The notes under the pieces are model-generated. The model was not told the origin of the DNA. It was given only the letters and a program-made list of their open reading frames with translations, and searched no databases. The translations under genes were made by a program, and so were the position numbers. From Desulfuromonadales bacterium (GTDB lineage: Bacteria > Desulfobacterota > Desulfuromonadia > Desulfuromonadales > BM103), in contig JAMONP010000056.1 in the NCBI GenBank assembly GCA_027065695.1, positions 1-45,000 on the forward strand: a stretch of 45,000 nucleotides of DNA. Reading direction: 5' to 3'. This document shows positions 32,975 through 42,241 of the stretch, in pieces. Numbering within the stretch: the stretch's first letter is position 1; the number at the start of each line of letters is the position of its first letter.

Positions 32975-34344
32975 AATTGCCTGGCGTCATTGGTGTTGAC
33001 GTTCAGGGTGTTGTTTCTGTCGACAGGTTTGGGCAGTACTATTGTAAAGGTACTGCCTTGACCGGAGATACTCTCTACCTGCATCTTCCCGCCATGCAGA
33101 GTAACAACCTCTTTTGCCAGGCAGAGGCCGAGGCCGACGCCCCCAGTACTGCGAGTATTGCCAGTGTCAATTCTGTGAAAGGGATTGAATATCGACTCCA
33201 ATTCGTGCTTCGGGATGCCAAGTCCCTGGTCGGCCACGCAAATCGAGGTTTCACGATTGCTGCTCTGGGCTGTGAGAGAAATCCTCCCGCTCTCAGGTGA
33301 ATAGCGGCAGGCATTCTCCAGAAGCTGGGTGATGGCCTGGGTTAGCTCCTGGCGGTTACCATAGACCTGTATGTCAGCTTGACACTCAATCTTGATATGG
33401 TGATGTGCCTTGCAGTCCCGACAGCCATTTTTCGCTTTTTCCATGAGATCCAGAACGGACAGATACTCGTAATTAATACGTGCTCGGTCAAATTTAAGGC
33501 GGCGCACATCCAGAAATCTATTGATGAGTTCAGTTAGTTTCTCTGCTTCGTTGTAGATGATTTCAACATGTCGTCTCTGTTGCTCAGGAACTTCCGGCTC
33601 GTTAAGAAGCAGTTCAGCAAAGCCACTGATAGCTGTCAGGGGAGTTCGCATTTCATGGCTCATGGTGGAGAGCAGATCATCCTTGATTTTTTCAAGCTCT
33701 TTGCGTTCGGTGATGTCCTGGGCGACTTCCAGTCGCACCAGGCGACCATCTGTCCAGCGGATTGCGTTATCAATGCATTCGTACCAACGGTTATTCTTGG
33801 TGTTGAGAAATTCCCAGACGACTGGATTCCCCGGCTCGCCGTTAATGATGAGTTGCGAATTTGTACAGAAATCGCAGGGATGGTTAATCCCCTCCTGTAG
33901 ATACTGGTAACACTTGCGTCCACGCCAGTCCTGGCCGAAAAACTGCTCTGTAAATTGATTGACGTAGAGCAATTCGTAGGTTGTAAAGTCTGCAACATAG
34001 ACAACTGCATTCATCGAATCGAATAAAGTGCTGAGTTGTTTGAAGCGTTCCCGTATGTCCTGTTGAGTTTTGTCCTGTTCTTCTTCTATTGCTTCTTCGC
34101 AATTGCGTTGTACCTGGAGACAATGGCTCAGGTAGAGATAGAGCAATGTTGCCGTAACCGCTACAAAGAACCCGTTCTTGAAGGTCTGGGCCTGGGTCAG
34201 TTGGTCCGGGTCACTAAGGAACCATGCCAGAAGTGTATCGGAAAAGTAAATCCACAGGCTGGCAAAGATGACGTAAAAGACGACGGTGCGTACCGCCGTG
34301 TGTTTGCGTGGAGTTCTTAGGTCTCGTTGGTCAGTTGCGAACAT
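32971..34344 (-). CDS. PAS-domain sensor histidine kinase
   Basis: A 457-residue inner-membrane kinase. TM1 (about residues 20-43) and TM2 (about 55-75) are followed by a coiled linker and a PAS domain (STLFDSMNAVVYVADFTTYELLYVNQ). The PAS domain contains CYQYLQEGINHPCDFC, a Cys set typical of redox-related PAS proteins. H-box TMSHEMRTPLTAISGF, N-box QLLENACRYSPESG, and G-boxes VADQGLGIPKHEL and TGGVGLGLCLA are intact. A further Cys pair lies between H and N boxes (NGCRDCKAH). No response regulator is adjacent. It precedes the AsmA-like gene with a four-base overlap, so it may sense envelope or redox state and control lipid transport; that is inference. Confidence 0.92.
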   Translation of the reverse strand: MFATDQRDLRTPRKHTAVRTVVFYVIFASLWIYFSDTLLAWFLSDPDQLTQAQTFKNGFFVAVTATLLYLYLSHCLQVQRNCEEAIEEEQDKTQQDIRERFKQLSTLFDSMNAVVYVADFTTYELLYVNQFTEQFFGQDWRGRKCYQYLQEGINHPCDFCTNSQLIINGEPGNPVVWEFLNTKNNRWYECIDNAIRWTDGRLVRLEVAQDITERKELEKIKDDLLSTMSHEMRTPLTAISGFAELLLNEPEVPEQQRRHVEIIYNEAEKLTELINRFLDVRRLKFDRARINYEYLSVLDLMEKAKNGCRDCKAHHHIKIECQADIQVYGNRQELTQAITQLLENACRYSPESGRISLTAQSSNRETSICVADQGLGIPKHELESIFNPFHRIDTGNTRSTGGVGLGLCLAKEVVTLHGGKMQVESISGQGSTFTIVLPKPVDRNNTLNVNTNDARQL

Positions 34345-34419
34345 GGTGGGATGATACCTGCATGTAAGGGTAGTAAACTACTCATCATTATACTTGGATT
34401 TGCAATTGTGTGTAGCATG

Positions 34420-35307
34420 TTATTGAAAATTATCTTCAGGAAAGCCAAGGGCCTTCAACTGTCTCCGTAAGTCTTCCGGAAGTGGGCAGGGGACATCAAT
34501 GATTGCACCGGTTGTCGGTCGTGGGAATGCCAGACGATGGCAGTGCAGGAAGGGGCGGTTCATGCCGTTCACCATTTTACCCTGATAACGGGTGTCACCA
34601 ATAATCGGCCAGCCAGCTATTGCCAGTTGATGACGTATCTGATGATGCCGACCAGTAACCAGTTCCATCTCAAGGAGGGTGAACTCGTCAGTAGAGTCAA
34701 TAGGTCGAAATCGAGACAAAGACTCCTTGGTGCGCCCTTTGGCCGGAACGGCAGAATTCAATTCACCCGGTAGCGTAATGCAACCGCTGACCAATGCCAG
34801 GTAACGCTTGGTTGCTTGCCCAGCCATAATCATTTTTCCCAACTGGCTGATTGCTGCATGTCCCTTGCCGAACAGGACCGCGCCTGAGGTGCCTATGTCC
34901 AGCCGATGAACCGGTGCGATCCGAAAGGTTTCGCTGCGCAGTCGCAAAAAGTCCTGCACACGCCACAAGAGGTTATCGTCATGTCCCTGGGCCCGGTGTA
35001 TGGCAAGCCCCGCTGGCTTGTTGAGCACAATGCACTGCTCATCCTCATAGAGAAGCTGTTCGGGGTGCAGACGTGACTGCTCCAGACACTCCAGCCAGCG
35101 CCGGGATGTTTTGACAGTGATAATCTCGCCAGCATGGACACATCTGTCTGCTTCGGCAATGTGGTTGTCAACAGTAATACGCTGCTTTTTGCAAAGCTGC
35201 CGCAGGAAGGCGCGTGGAGCTGCTGGCACTCTTAACGAAAGGGCCTCAAGCAGAGGATGGTTTTCCTCGCGAACATTTACTTTCCACTCATTCATAATCG
35301 TATTCAT
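34420..35307 (-). CDS. RluA-family 23S rRNA/tRNA pseudouridine synthase
   Basis: A 295-residue enzyme. An S4-like N-terminus (AFLRQLCKKQRITVDNHIAEADRCVHAGEIITV) is followed by VLNKPAGLAIH and the catalytic HRLDIGTSGAVLFGK with Asp137. ATKRYLALVSG and ELVTGRHHQIRHQLA complete the RluA fold. It converts specific uridines to pseudouridine. RluA, RluC or RluD specificity cannot be fixed. The ATG at 35307 lacks a good ribosome-binding site; an ATG four codons in is also possible. It is divergent from smc. Confidence 0.9.
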   Translation of the reverse strand: MNTIMNEWKVNVREENHPLLEALSLRVPAAPRAFLRQLCKKQRITVDNHIAEADRCVHAGEIITVKTSRRWLECLEQSRLHPEQLLYEDEQCIVLNKPAGLAIHRAQGHDDNLLWRVQDFLRLRSETFRIAPVHRLDIGTSGAVLFGKGHAAISQLGKMIMAGQATKRYLALVSGCITLPGELNSAVPAKGRTKESLSRFRPIDSTDEFTLLEMELVTGRHHQIRHQLAIAGWPIIGDTRYQGKMVNGMNRPFLHCHRLAFPRPTTGAIIDVPCPLPEDLRRQLKALGFPEDNFQ

Positions 35308-35478
35308 AACATAACTGTTACCGCTTTTGGGGGTAATCGTCTAAGGGTAAAAGTCTCAGTAGTGTATGCATTAAATCTCCTTTACAGCATTGTCAGGGCT
35401 TGCTAACATCACCGGCTACTAAGTAGTGACTTGAGTAAAAATCAGAGCAGGTTTCCTGCTGTTTGGCGCCTATCCCCG

Positions 35479-38400
35479 ATGAAAATAAAAAGTATTGAAA
35501 TTACAGGTTTTAAGTCGTTTGTCGAACGCACCATTCTCGGCTTCGATGATGGCATTACTTCGATTGTCGGCCCGAATGGCTGCGGCAAGAGCAATGTCGT
35601 TGATGCGATTCGCTGGGTGATGGGGGAGCAGAACGCCCGGAACCTGCGCGGAAAATTGATGGAAGACATTATTTTCGGGGGAAGTGAGAGCCGCAAACCC
35701 CTTGGCATGGCCGAAGTGACTCTGATTATGAACAATACGGCCAGCCTGGCGCCTGCTGCCTTTAGTGAATATGCCGAAATCCAAATTACCAGGCGACTCT
35801 ACCGTAATGGTGAGAGTGAATATCTGCTGAATAAAACGTCCTGTCGTCTCCTGGATATTACTGAATTGTTCATGGATACCGGGGTTGGTAGCCGTACCTA
35901 TTCCATTATTGAGCAGGGCAAGATTGGCATGATTATCAATGCCAAGCCCGAGGACCGCCGTAGCCTGATAGAGGAGGCCGCGGGCGTCACCAAGTTCAAG
36001 GCGCGCAAAAAAACCGCCTTGCGTAAAATTGATGCGACCCGGCAAAACCTGCTGCGTCTCGGTGACATCGTTAGTGAAGTGCGACGTCAAATGAACAGCC
36101 TGAAACGGCAGGCTCAACGAGCCAAGCGTTTCCGGGAGTTTCGCGAAGAGCTTCGTGCTCTGGAATTGCAGTTCGGTCTGCGTCAATATATGACATTGAA
36201 GGAGAAAGTTGAACAGGCCAGCAGTTCTACAGAAGAGCAAACAGGACAGGTTGATGTTGTCACTCGACAACTCGAATTGGCAGAGCTTGAACTGGAGCAG
36301 GCTCGCTTGAACCATACCGAGCGCGATAAAGAAACCACTCAGGGGCAGGCTGGAGTTTTCCACCTTACCGGTGAAATCCAGAGGATTGAAAGCCGACTTG
36401 AGTTTGGCGTCAAGGAGGTTGAGTCTCTCGATCGTCAGCAGGAAAGGGTTGCCGCAGAACTGGCAGAGATTGACCGTCGTCTGAAAACTACCGATCAGGA
36501 AGAGTTGTCTTTGTGCCAGGCCCGAGAGGATCAGGCCAAGGTGCTTAGCGAAGAAGAGTTGCGCCTGGATGAAAGTGAAGGGGTACTGCTGGACCTGACC
36601 GAACAGGAAGACAGCTTGGGTGGACAACTGGAGCAGGCCCGTCAGAAATTTTATCATTTGCTTACTGAGCTGACACGCATGAGCAGTCAGCAAGAGGAGG
36701 CAGACCGGCGGCTTGCAATTCTGGCTGACTTGAGTGAACGTAACTCTCAAGAGGCATTGGCAGTGACCGCACAGCTCGAGCGTTTACAGAATAGCAGCAG
36801 CAGCCTGACCAGTACTCTTGAAGCGATAGAAAACACACACGGTGACCTTGTTAAGAAGTGCCATGAGTTGCAGGAGCGTCAGGTTGGCCTTAAGGGACAG
36901 GTGGAGCAGGGTGAAATTGAACTCTTGCAGCGTCGCGAAGAACTCAGCCGCCAGCGTTCGCGTCTCGAATCTCTTCAGCAGTTGGAACGCAACCTTGAGG
37001 GCTATGCCCGCGGCGTCAAGACGCTGCTCTCTGATGAGCGGCACAAAGCGCGCATGAAGGGACTGGTCGCTGATATCCTCGAAGTGCCACCTCGTTATGA
37101 AGCGGCTATCGAGGCCGTTCTTGGGGAGCGTGTGCAGGCTCTGCTACCTGATAATCTCGAGAATGCTCAGAAGGCACTGGCTTATTTACGTGACAATGAG
37201 GGGCGCTGTACCTTCCTCTTGCCTGAATGCCCGGTAGTTGAGGCTCCAGATATGCTTGGAGGCAAGCCCTTGGCGGACCTCCTGTCTGGCCGTGTAGATT
37301 TTCAGGATGCGGTGTCGCGCCTCCTTTCCGGAGTCTATCTGGTGGATGATCTGACCGGATATCTTGAGCAGAAGCTGCCCTTCGGTGTCACATTGGTCAC
37401 CGAGGACGGCAACACTCTGACGTATCGTGGCGAAATGACAGGCGGCGGTCGTCAGGTTCTCGACCAAGGCCTGCTGCATAAGAAACGGGAGATGAAGGAC
37501 CTGCAGAAGCAGGTTAAGAGCCTGGACGGTGAGGTTGCTAAACTGAACCAACAGCGTGAAGCTCTGAGGAAGGAAACTCAGACAACGGAGGTCGCTTTGC
37601 GCCAGGCCGAGCAAGACCTGCACCAGCAGGAAATTCGTGTCGTCGATAGTCGCAAGGACCTTGACGGATTGTTACAGGAAGAGGCCCGTCTTCAGGAACG
37701 TATCGAGGTGCTTGGCCTGGAAGATGAGCAGTTACGCGAAGAACATGAGGCCTTGCAGCAGACTTTGCAGGTGTCGTCCAGCACACGTGAATCGAATGAA
37801 GGAGAAAAACGTAATCTGGAAGCCTTGGTGACGCGTTTACAGGAGGAGCTTCAGGCTCTGCGCGAGCGGGCAAATGAAGCGCGCCAGGGTGTCACAAGCC
37901 TTAAGGTCAGCTTGGCAAGTCTGCGTGAACGTGAAGAGAGCAGTCGCAACACCCTGGAGCGCCTGTTGAGCTTGCGTGAGGAACTACAACTGCGCCAGGT
38001 GATGTTAAACCAGAATGCAATGGAAGCTGTCGAAAACCAGGCGGTACTGCGTAAAGAAGCTGAAGAGCTTAGAGTGAAGATGGAGCTTCTTTACCGTGAG
38101 CGGGTTGAGCAGGAAGAAAAACTCGTCGGGTTGCGGGAACGTTTCGAAGCAAGTCGCCAGGACATCGAGCGGCGTGAAACAGAACTTAAACAATCTCGCG
38201 TCCTGACCCAACACTTACGTGACGAGCTGTCTTCCTGGCAGATGCAGACTCGTGAACTGCAGTTGGAGATTGAGCATACGTTGCAAGCGTTCCTGAAGCG
38301 CTATCAAATCGATCTCTCTGCCCCTGAGGTTGCTGGTAAGCTTGACAGTGGTTTTGATGAAGCTTTAGCCACAGAACGTCGTGATTACCTGCAGAATCGT

Positions 38401-39012
38401 ATCAACGATATCGGTGAAGTCAACCTTATGGCGATCGATGAGTATCAGGAGCTTGAGGAACGCTATACTTTCATGACTTCGCAGCAGGAAGATTTAAATA
38501 AATCTCTGGAAGGACTGCAGTCGGCAATTGCCAAGATCAACCGGACCACCCGCAAGCGCTTCCGTGAGACCTTTGATCTGGTCAACGCCAAGTTCCGTGA
38601 GCTCTTCCCGCAATTATTCAACGGCGGTCAGGCTGAGTTGCGTCTGACCGATGAAAATGATCTTCTTGAGACGGGAATCGAGGTCGTTGCTCAGCCCCCT
38701 GGCAAAAAACTGCAGAACGTGACCTTGCTTTCCGGAGGAGAAAAGGCGTTGACAGCTGTCGCCATGATCTTCTCTATCTTCCTGATTAAACCCTCACCAT
38801 TCTGTCTCCTTGATGAGGTCGATGCGCCGTTGGATGATGCCAATATCGGCCGTTTCAACGAGATCGTTGCGACAATGGCAAAAACTTCACAATTTATCAT
38901 CATCACCCACAATAAACGGACAATGGAAATTGCCGACAATCTCTATGGCATTACCATGGAAGAGCCCGGAATTTCCAAGCTTGTGTCGGTGTGTATGAAA
39001 GAGGTTGCTTAG
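35479..39012 (+). CDS. smc: Chromosome segregation protein SMC
   Basis: An 1177-residue ATPase of the condensin complex. It starts MKIKSIEITGFKSF, the canonical SMC start, so ATG 35479 is preferred over an in-frame start at 35431. Walker A is GPNGCGKSN at residues 31-39. A long coiled coil is broken by the hinge (about residues 505-660, with RMKGLVADILEVPPRYEAAI and GERVQALL). A second coiled coil leads to the C-terminal signature LLSGGEKALTAVAM and Walker B FCLLDEVDAPLDDANIGRF. The many Glu/Gln-rich stretches account for the open antisense frames there. scpA/scpB are not adjacent. Three bases separate it from the roadblock-like gene. Confidence 0.96.
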   Translation: MKIKSIEITGFKSFVERTILGFDDGITSIVGPNGCGKSNVVDAIRWVMGEQNARNLRGKLMEDIIFGGSESRKPLGMAEVTLIMNNTASLAPAAFSEYAEIQITRRLYRNGESEYLLNKTSCRLLDITELFMDTGVGSRTYSIIEQGKIGMIINAKPEDRRSLIEEAAGVTKFKARKKTALRKIDATRQNLLRLGDIVSEVRRQMNSLKRQAQRAKRFREFREELRALELQFGLRQYMTLKEKVEQASSSTEEQTGQVDVVTRQLELAELELEQARLNHTERDKETTQGQAGVFHLTGEIQRIESRLEFGVKEVESLDRQQERVAAELAEIDRRLKTTDQEELSLCQAREDQAKVLSEEELRLDESEGVLLDLTEQEDSLGGQLEQARQKFYHLLTELTRMSSQQEEADRRLAILADLSERNSQEALAVTAQLERLQNSSSSLTSTLEAIENTHGDLVKKCHELQERQVGLKGQVEQGEIELLQRREELSRQRSRLESLQQLERNLEGYARGVKTLLSDERHKARMKGLVADILEVPPRYEAAIEAVLGERVQALLPDNLENAQKALAYLRDNEGRCTFLLPECPVVEAPDMLGGKPLADLLSGRVDFQDAVSRLLSGVYLVDDLTGYLEQKLPFGVTLVTEDGNTLTYRGEMTGGGRQVLDQGLLHKKREMKDLQKQVKSLDGEVAKLNQQREALRKETQTTEVALRQAEQDLHQQEIRVVDSRKDLDGLLQEEARLQERIEVLGLEDEQLREEHEALQQTLQVSSSTRESNEGEKRNLEALVTRLQEELQALRERANEARQGVTSLKVSLASLREREESSRNTLERLLSLREELQLRQVMLNQNAMEAVENQAVLRKEAEELRVKMELLYRERVEQEEKLVGLRERFEASRQDIERRETELKQSRVLTQHLRDELSSWQMQTRELQLEIEHTLQAFLKRYQIDLSAPEVAGKLDSGFDEALATERRDYLQNRINDIGEVNLMAIDEYQELEERYTFMTSQQEDLNKSLEGLQSAIAKINRTTRKRFRETFDLVNAKFRELFPQLFNGGQAELRLTDENDLLETGIEVVAQPPGKKLQNVTLLSGGEKALTAVAMIFSIFLIKPSPFCLLDEVDAPLDDANIGRFNEIVATMAKTSQFIIITHNKRTMEIADNLYGITMEEPGISKLVSVCMKEVA

Positions 39013-39015
39013 CTC

Positions 39016-39375
39016 GTGCCCTTTAAGAACCTGCTGAATTCACTTGTTGAGCGTGTTCCTGGAGCCCAGGGTGCAATTCTTGCCGACTGGGAGGGTGAGG
39101 CCGTTGAGCAGGTTGGCATCATGGACGATTATGATCTCAAGGTGATAGGTGCCCATAAAGGGGTTATTCTTCACAATATGTGTGAGGTTGTTGACCGGCT
39201 CGGCAATGATGAGCTCAAGGAAATTGTAGTTACCACCAAGCAGGCGCAAACGTTGATATTGCCGGTCACCAGAGATTATTATCTGGTACTGACTCTTGAC
39301 CGTTCGGATATGTTGGGGCGGGCACTATTGGAATCGCGTCGCTGTATCCAGGCTCTTTATCGGGAAATTGCGTAA
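39016..39375 (+). CDS. Roadblock/LC7-like small protein
   Basis: A 119-residue protein from GTG 39016, only three bases after smc. PGAQGAILADWEGEAVEQVGIMDDYDLKVIGAHKG and IVVTTKQAQTLILPVTRDYYLVLTLDR have the alternating strand pattern of roadblock/LC7 domains (MglB family), which bind small GTPases. No small Ras-like GTPase gene is adjacent. Its placement between smc and ftsY, with close spacing, suggests co-expression. The function is unknown; regulation of a GTPase is family knowledge only. Confidence 0.7.
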   Translation: MPFKNLLNSLVERVPGAQGAILADWEGEAVEQVGIMDDYDLKVIGAHKGVILHNMCEVVDRLGNDELKEIVVTTKQAQTLILPVTRDYYLVLTLDRSDMLGRALLESRRCIQALYREIA

Positions 39376-39440
39376 GATAAAGTTATGTAGCTGTAAGGTT
39401 TGAAGCTCTACAGCCTTGAAAATATTTTTTAGGATGTATT

Positions 39441-40724
39441 ATGGATTTTGAACTCTGGTTTAATGAACTTCTGAATAACCTTGCTGATTTTCTGATTATA
39501 GCAGGGGTTCCTCCTGATCAGGGCCAAATCGCGGCCCTGGGCTTGGTTTTCCTCTGCATGACTCTGCTCTCTCTGCTTATTGTCCTGCTGTTGTTGCGGA
39601 GAAAGTTCCGCCGTAAAGATGCACCGACAGAGACAGCTGAAGAGCTGGCTGTTGAAGAGCCAGAAGTAATTGATGAAGATGCGGGGCTGGTTGCCGGGGA
39701 GGAACGTGTTGTCTCTTCGATTGAAGTTGAAGAGATCCCCGTAGCGGAACCTTCACTTGCTCCAGCTGAATTGCCGGCCGACGATGAGCCGGCCAGCCTG
39801 TTTCAGCGTATGCAGCAAGGGTTGGCCAAAACTCGCAGTTCCCTGGTCGGCCGGATGGATGCTTTGCTGGGCAGTCATGCCCGCCTTGATGATGAGTTCA
39901 TCGAAGAGTTGGAGGAAATTCTTATTACTGCAGATTTCGGCATGCAGGCAACTCAGGAGTTGGTGCAAGCGCTGACTGGACGTCTCAAGGAGATTGATCA
40001 GAGTGAACCCGGTCAATTACACTTCAGTCAATTACACAAGGTGCTCGGAGAGGAAATTCGCGCCCGCCTGAAGACCAGTGATACGGAGTGGCCAGTCCCG
40101 GAGAGTGGCCCTCTGGTGATCCTGGTGGTTGGTGTCAACGGTGTCGGTAAGACAACAACGATCGGCAAGATGGCCAAACAATTCGCTGACCAGGGTAAGA
40201 AGGTGGTTCTCGGTGCCGGTGACACCTTCCGTGCTGCCGCAGCTGAGCAACTTGAGATCTGGGGGACACGTGCCGGGGCGGAGGTTATCCGACATACTGA
40301 AGGCTCTGATCCCGGTGCCGTGGTGTTTGATGCTGCCAAAGCTGCTGTGGCGCGCAAAGCCGATGTTCTGATTCTTGATACTGCCGGTAGATTGCACACC
40401 AAGGTCAATCTGATGGAAGAACTGAAGAAGATCCGCCGAATTGTTGACCGGGAGATTCCGGGGGCACCCCACGAGACCCTGTTGGTCCTCGATGCAACCA
40501 CAGGTCAGAATGCCCTGATTCAGGCGCGCATGTTCCAGGATGCTGTGGCTGTCTCCGGTATCGCCCTGACCAAACTGGATGGGACTGCCAAGGGCGGTAT
40601 TGTTGTGGCCATTAACTCACAACTTGATCTCCCGGTGCGTTTGATCGGTGTTGGTGAAGGTGTCGCAGACCTGCGACCCTTCGATGCTGATGAGTTTGTT
40701 GCAGCACTCTTTGCTAACAATTGA
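39441..40724 (+). CDS. ftsY: Signal recognition particle receptor
   Basis: A 427-residue SRP-receptor GTPase that docks ribosome-SRP complexes at the membrane. Unlike E. coli FtsY, it has a hydrophobic N-terminal TM (about residues 28-52, GLVFLCMTLLSLLIVLLLLRR). An acidic linker follows, then the N domain (DDEFIEELEEILITADFG) and G domain with GVNGVGKTTTIGKM, DTFRAAAAEQLE, DTAGRLHTK and TKLDGTAKGG. The tail GVGEGVADLRPFDADEFVAAL is normal. The ATG follows an AGGATG site. Confidence 0.95.
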   Translation: MDFELWFNELLNNLADFLIIAGVPPDQGQIAALGLVFLCMTLLSLLIVLLLLRRKFRRKDAPTETAEELAVEEPEVIDEDAGLVAGEERVVSSIEVEEIPVAEPSLAPAELPADDEPASLFQRMQQGLAKTRSSLVGRMDALLGSHARLDDEFIEELEEILITADFGMQATQELVQALTGRLKEIDQSEPGQLHFSQLHKVLGEEIRARLKTSDTEWPVPESGPLVILVVGVNGVGKTTTIGKMAKQFADQGKKVVLGAGDTFRAAAAEQLEIWGTRAGAEVIRHTEGSDPGAVVFDAAKAAVARKADVLILDTAGRLHTKVNLMEELKKIRRIVDREIPGAPHETLLVLDATTGQNALIQARMFQDAVAVSGIALTKLDGTAKGGIVVAINSQLDLPVRLIGVGEGVADLRPFDADEFVAALFANN

Positions 40725-40788
40725 GATCGCTTGACTTTTTGTATTCTTTGACCTAGGCTGAAAGTCAGTATTAAAGGGGGAGCTTTAA

Positions 40789-40998
40789 GTGACTTTGGAA
40801 GCGATTGCGCAGCTGGAAAAACTTGTTGATCAGTTGTTGGCTGAGCGTATCGAACAGCAGGATCGCAATCGGGAACTCACCGCAGAATGTGAACGGCTGA
40901 TTAATGACCGCTCCAGAGTTAGCAACGAGCTTGATAAGTTGCTGGGTAAACTGGAAGGCCTGGGAGAGAAAGCTCATACGGGAGAGGGAGCTCAATGA
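40789..40998 (+). CDS. Small coiled-coil protein, ZapB-like
   Basis: A 69-residue, almost wholly helical protein from GTG 40789 after GGGGAG. Heptads of Leu and charged residues (EAIAQLEKLVDQLLAERIEQ, then RSRVSNELDKLLGKLEGLGE) give a single coiled coil like ZapB, the Z-ring organiser. It overlaps zapA by four bases, the order seen in this lineage. Membership in the ZapB family is by length, coiled coil and context rather than motif. Confidence 0.7.
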   Translation: MTLEAIAQLEKLVDQLLAERIEQQDRNRELTAECERLINDRSRVSNELDKLLGKLEGLGEKAHTGEGAQ

Positions 40999-41273
40999 AA
41001 CAGAGTATCCAAGTTTCCATTCTCGGTCAGCAGTTTAATCTCAGAAGCGATGCATCCCCCGAACAGGTCCACCGTGTTGCCAGGTTTGTTGAAGACCAGA
41101 TTTCTCAGGTAACCGCCAGCGGTCGAGCCATCGATTCTCTTCAGGCGGCAATGTTGGCACTGCTCAATGTTTCAGCTGCTCACCTCGAAGGAGAGCCTTC
41201 ATCGACAAGTTTTGAAGCTGAGAGCCAGCGCTTAAATCAGTTGGTTGAAAAGATAGAAGCCGCTTTGAAGTAA
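40995..41273 (+). CDS. zapA: Cell division protein ZapA
   Basis: A 92-residue FtsZ-bundling protein. It opens KQSIQVSILGQQFNLRSDASPEQVHRVARFVEDQI, the ZapA N-terminal head, and ends in a coiled coil. Its ATG overlaps the ZapB-like gene by four bases. The next 340 bases hold the candidate 6S RNA before fau. Confidence 0.9.
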   Translation: MKQSIQVSILGQQFNLRSDASPEQVHRVARFVEDQISQVTASGRAIDSLQAAMLALLNVSAAHLEGEPSSTSFEAESQRLNQLVEKIEAALK

Positions 41274-41342
41274 ATGATCTGTAATTTCCTGTTGTCAGGT
41301 CAAAACTGCCGACAGGTTGAAAATGGATTTAGCTAATAGTGT

Positions 41343-41592
41343 CTCCGTACGGGGATTTTACGATAGATTGGTCAATGGTATTGCCGCCCCTGGTGGGCGT
41401 TTAAAAAGGACGACGTGATACAGGTCGCATCATAAATGTATGAGCCCAGGAACTCCAGAATATCTTTCTCAATATGATCACCAGCTTAGTATAGCTGTGT
41501 TTGTGTTGCGTGGGGAACCCTCTGCAAAAATGATTTGATGCGGGTTTTGCATCGTATATACCACCCTTCTATCTGAACCCTTCCGTCCGGAG
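41343..41592 (+). ncRNA. ssrS: Structured RNA between zapA and fau, candidate 6S RNA
   Basis: The 344-base gap has no coding frame but shows long-range pairing. CTCCG (41343-41347) pairs with CGGAG (41588-41592), ACGG (41349-41352) with CCGT (41583-41586), GATAG (41362-41366) with CTATC (41569-41573), and TGGTAT (41376-41381) with ATACCA (41558-41563). Inside are a CGCCC/GGGCG hairpin (about 41384-41398) and a CAGCT-TAGTAT-AGCTG hairpin (about 41482-41500). A long closing stem between zapA and fau is the standard 6S RNA place in proteobacteria. The ~250-nt span is longer than the usual ~185 nt, so the exact ends, or the identity, may differ. Confidence 0.5.
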
Positions 41593-41617
41593 GTCTCGAG
41601 TCACGGGATCTCTCCAC

Positions 41618-42178
41618 ATGTCAAAGCGATCCATTAGGGCACAATTTCTCGCCGAGCGTAAATCACGTCCGCTTGAAACCTGCATCGGGTTAAGCGTGGA
41701 GATCCAGAAGCGTTTTCTGCTGTCGGACTTGTTTCGTGAGGCAAATTGTCTGGCCTTGTACAGCGCCATTCATAACGAGGTCTCGACTGATACGGTATCT
41801 ATGCGGGCCATTGAGCTCGGTAAGACTCTGGTTTATCCGCGAGTCAAAGGTGATGCCCTTGAGTTTGTTGAAGTCTTGAGCCCGGCCGATCTTGTCCCCG
41901 GGGCGTTTGGTGTGCTGGAACCGCGAGGGCACAAAACGGTGCTGGTTGAGAAGCTTGACCTCATCGTTGTTCCTGGTGTGGTGTTTGACCAATGTGGCCA
42001 TCGCCTTGGCTATGGTCGCGGTTTCTATGATCGTACGCTGGCAGCGTGCCGGGTTGATTGTGTAACGACTGGTTTTGCGTACAGCTTTCAGTTAGTCGAA
42101 ACATTGCCAACGCTAGAACATGATAAGACGCTTTCTGTGCTGATGACGGAAAGCCGGACATTAAACTTTATCGCCTGA
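41618..42178 (+). CDS. fau: 5-formyltetrahydrofolate cyclo-ligase
   Basis: A 186-residue enzyme converting 5-formyl-THF to 5,10-methenyl-THF with ATP. The family start (SKRSIRAQFLAERKSRP), a CLALYSAIHNEVSTD block, LVPGAFGVLEP, and the ATP-binding LIVVPGVVFDQCGHRLGYGRGFYDRTL are all intact. It lies downstream of zapA and the structured RNA, as in many proteobacteria (ygfA), and 63 bases before rny. Confidence 0.93.
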   Translation: MSKRSIRAQFLAERKSRPLETCIGLSVEIQKRFLLSDLFREANCLALYSAIHNEVSTDTVSMRAIELGKTLVYPRVKGDALEFVEVLSPADLVPGAFGVLEPRGHKTVLVEKLDLIVVPGVVFDQCGHRLGYGRGFYDRTLAACRVDCVTTGFAYSFQLVETLPTLEHDKTLSVLMTESRTLNFIA

Positions 42179-42241
42179 CGATTGCTGTTGTAGTTGGAGG
42201 CGTTTAACAAAAAAATAATGCCAATTAGGGAGGTGACGGCT

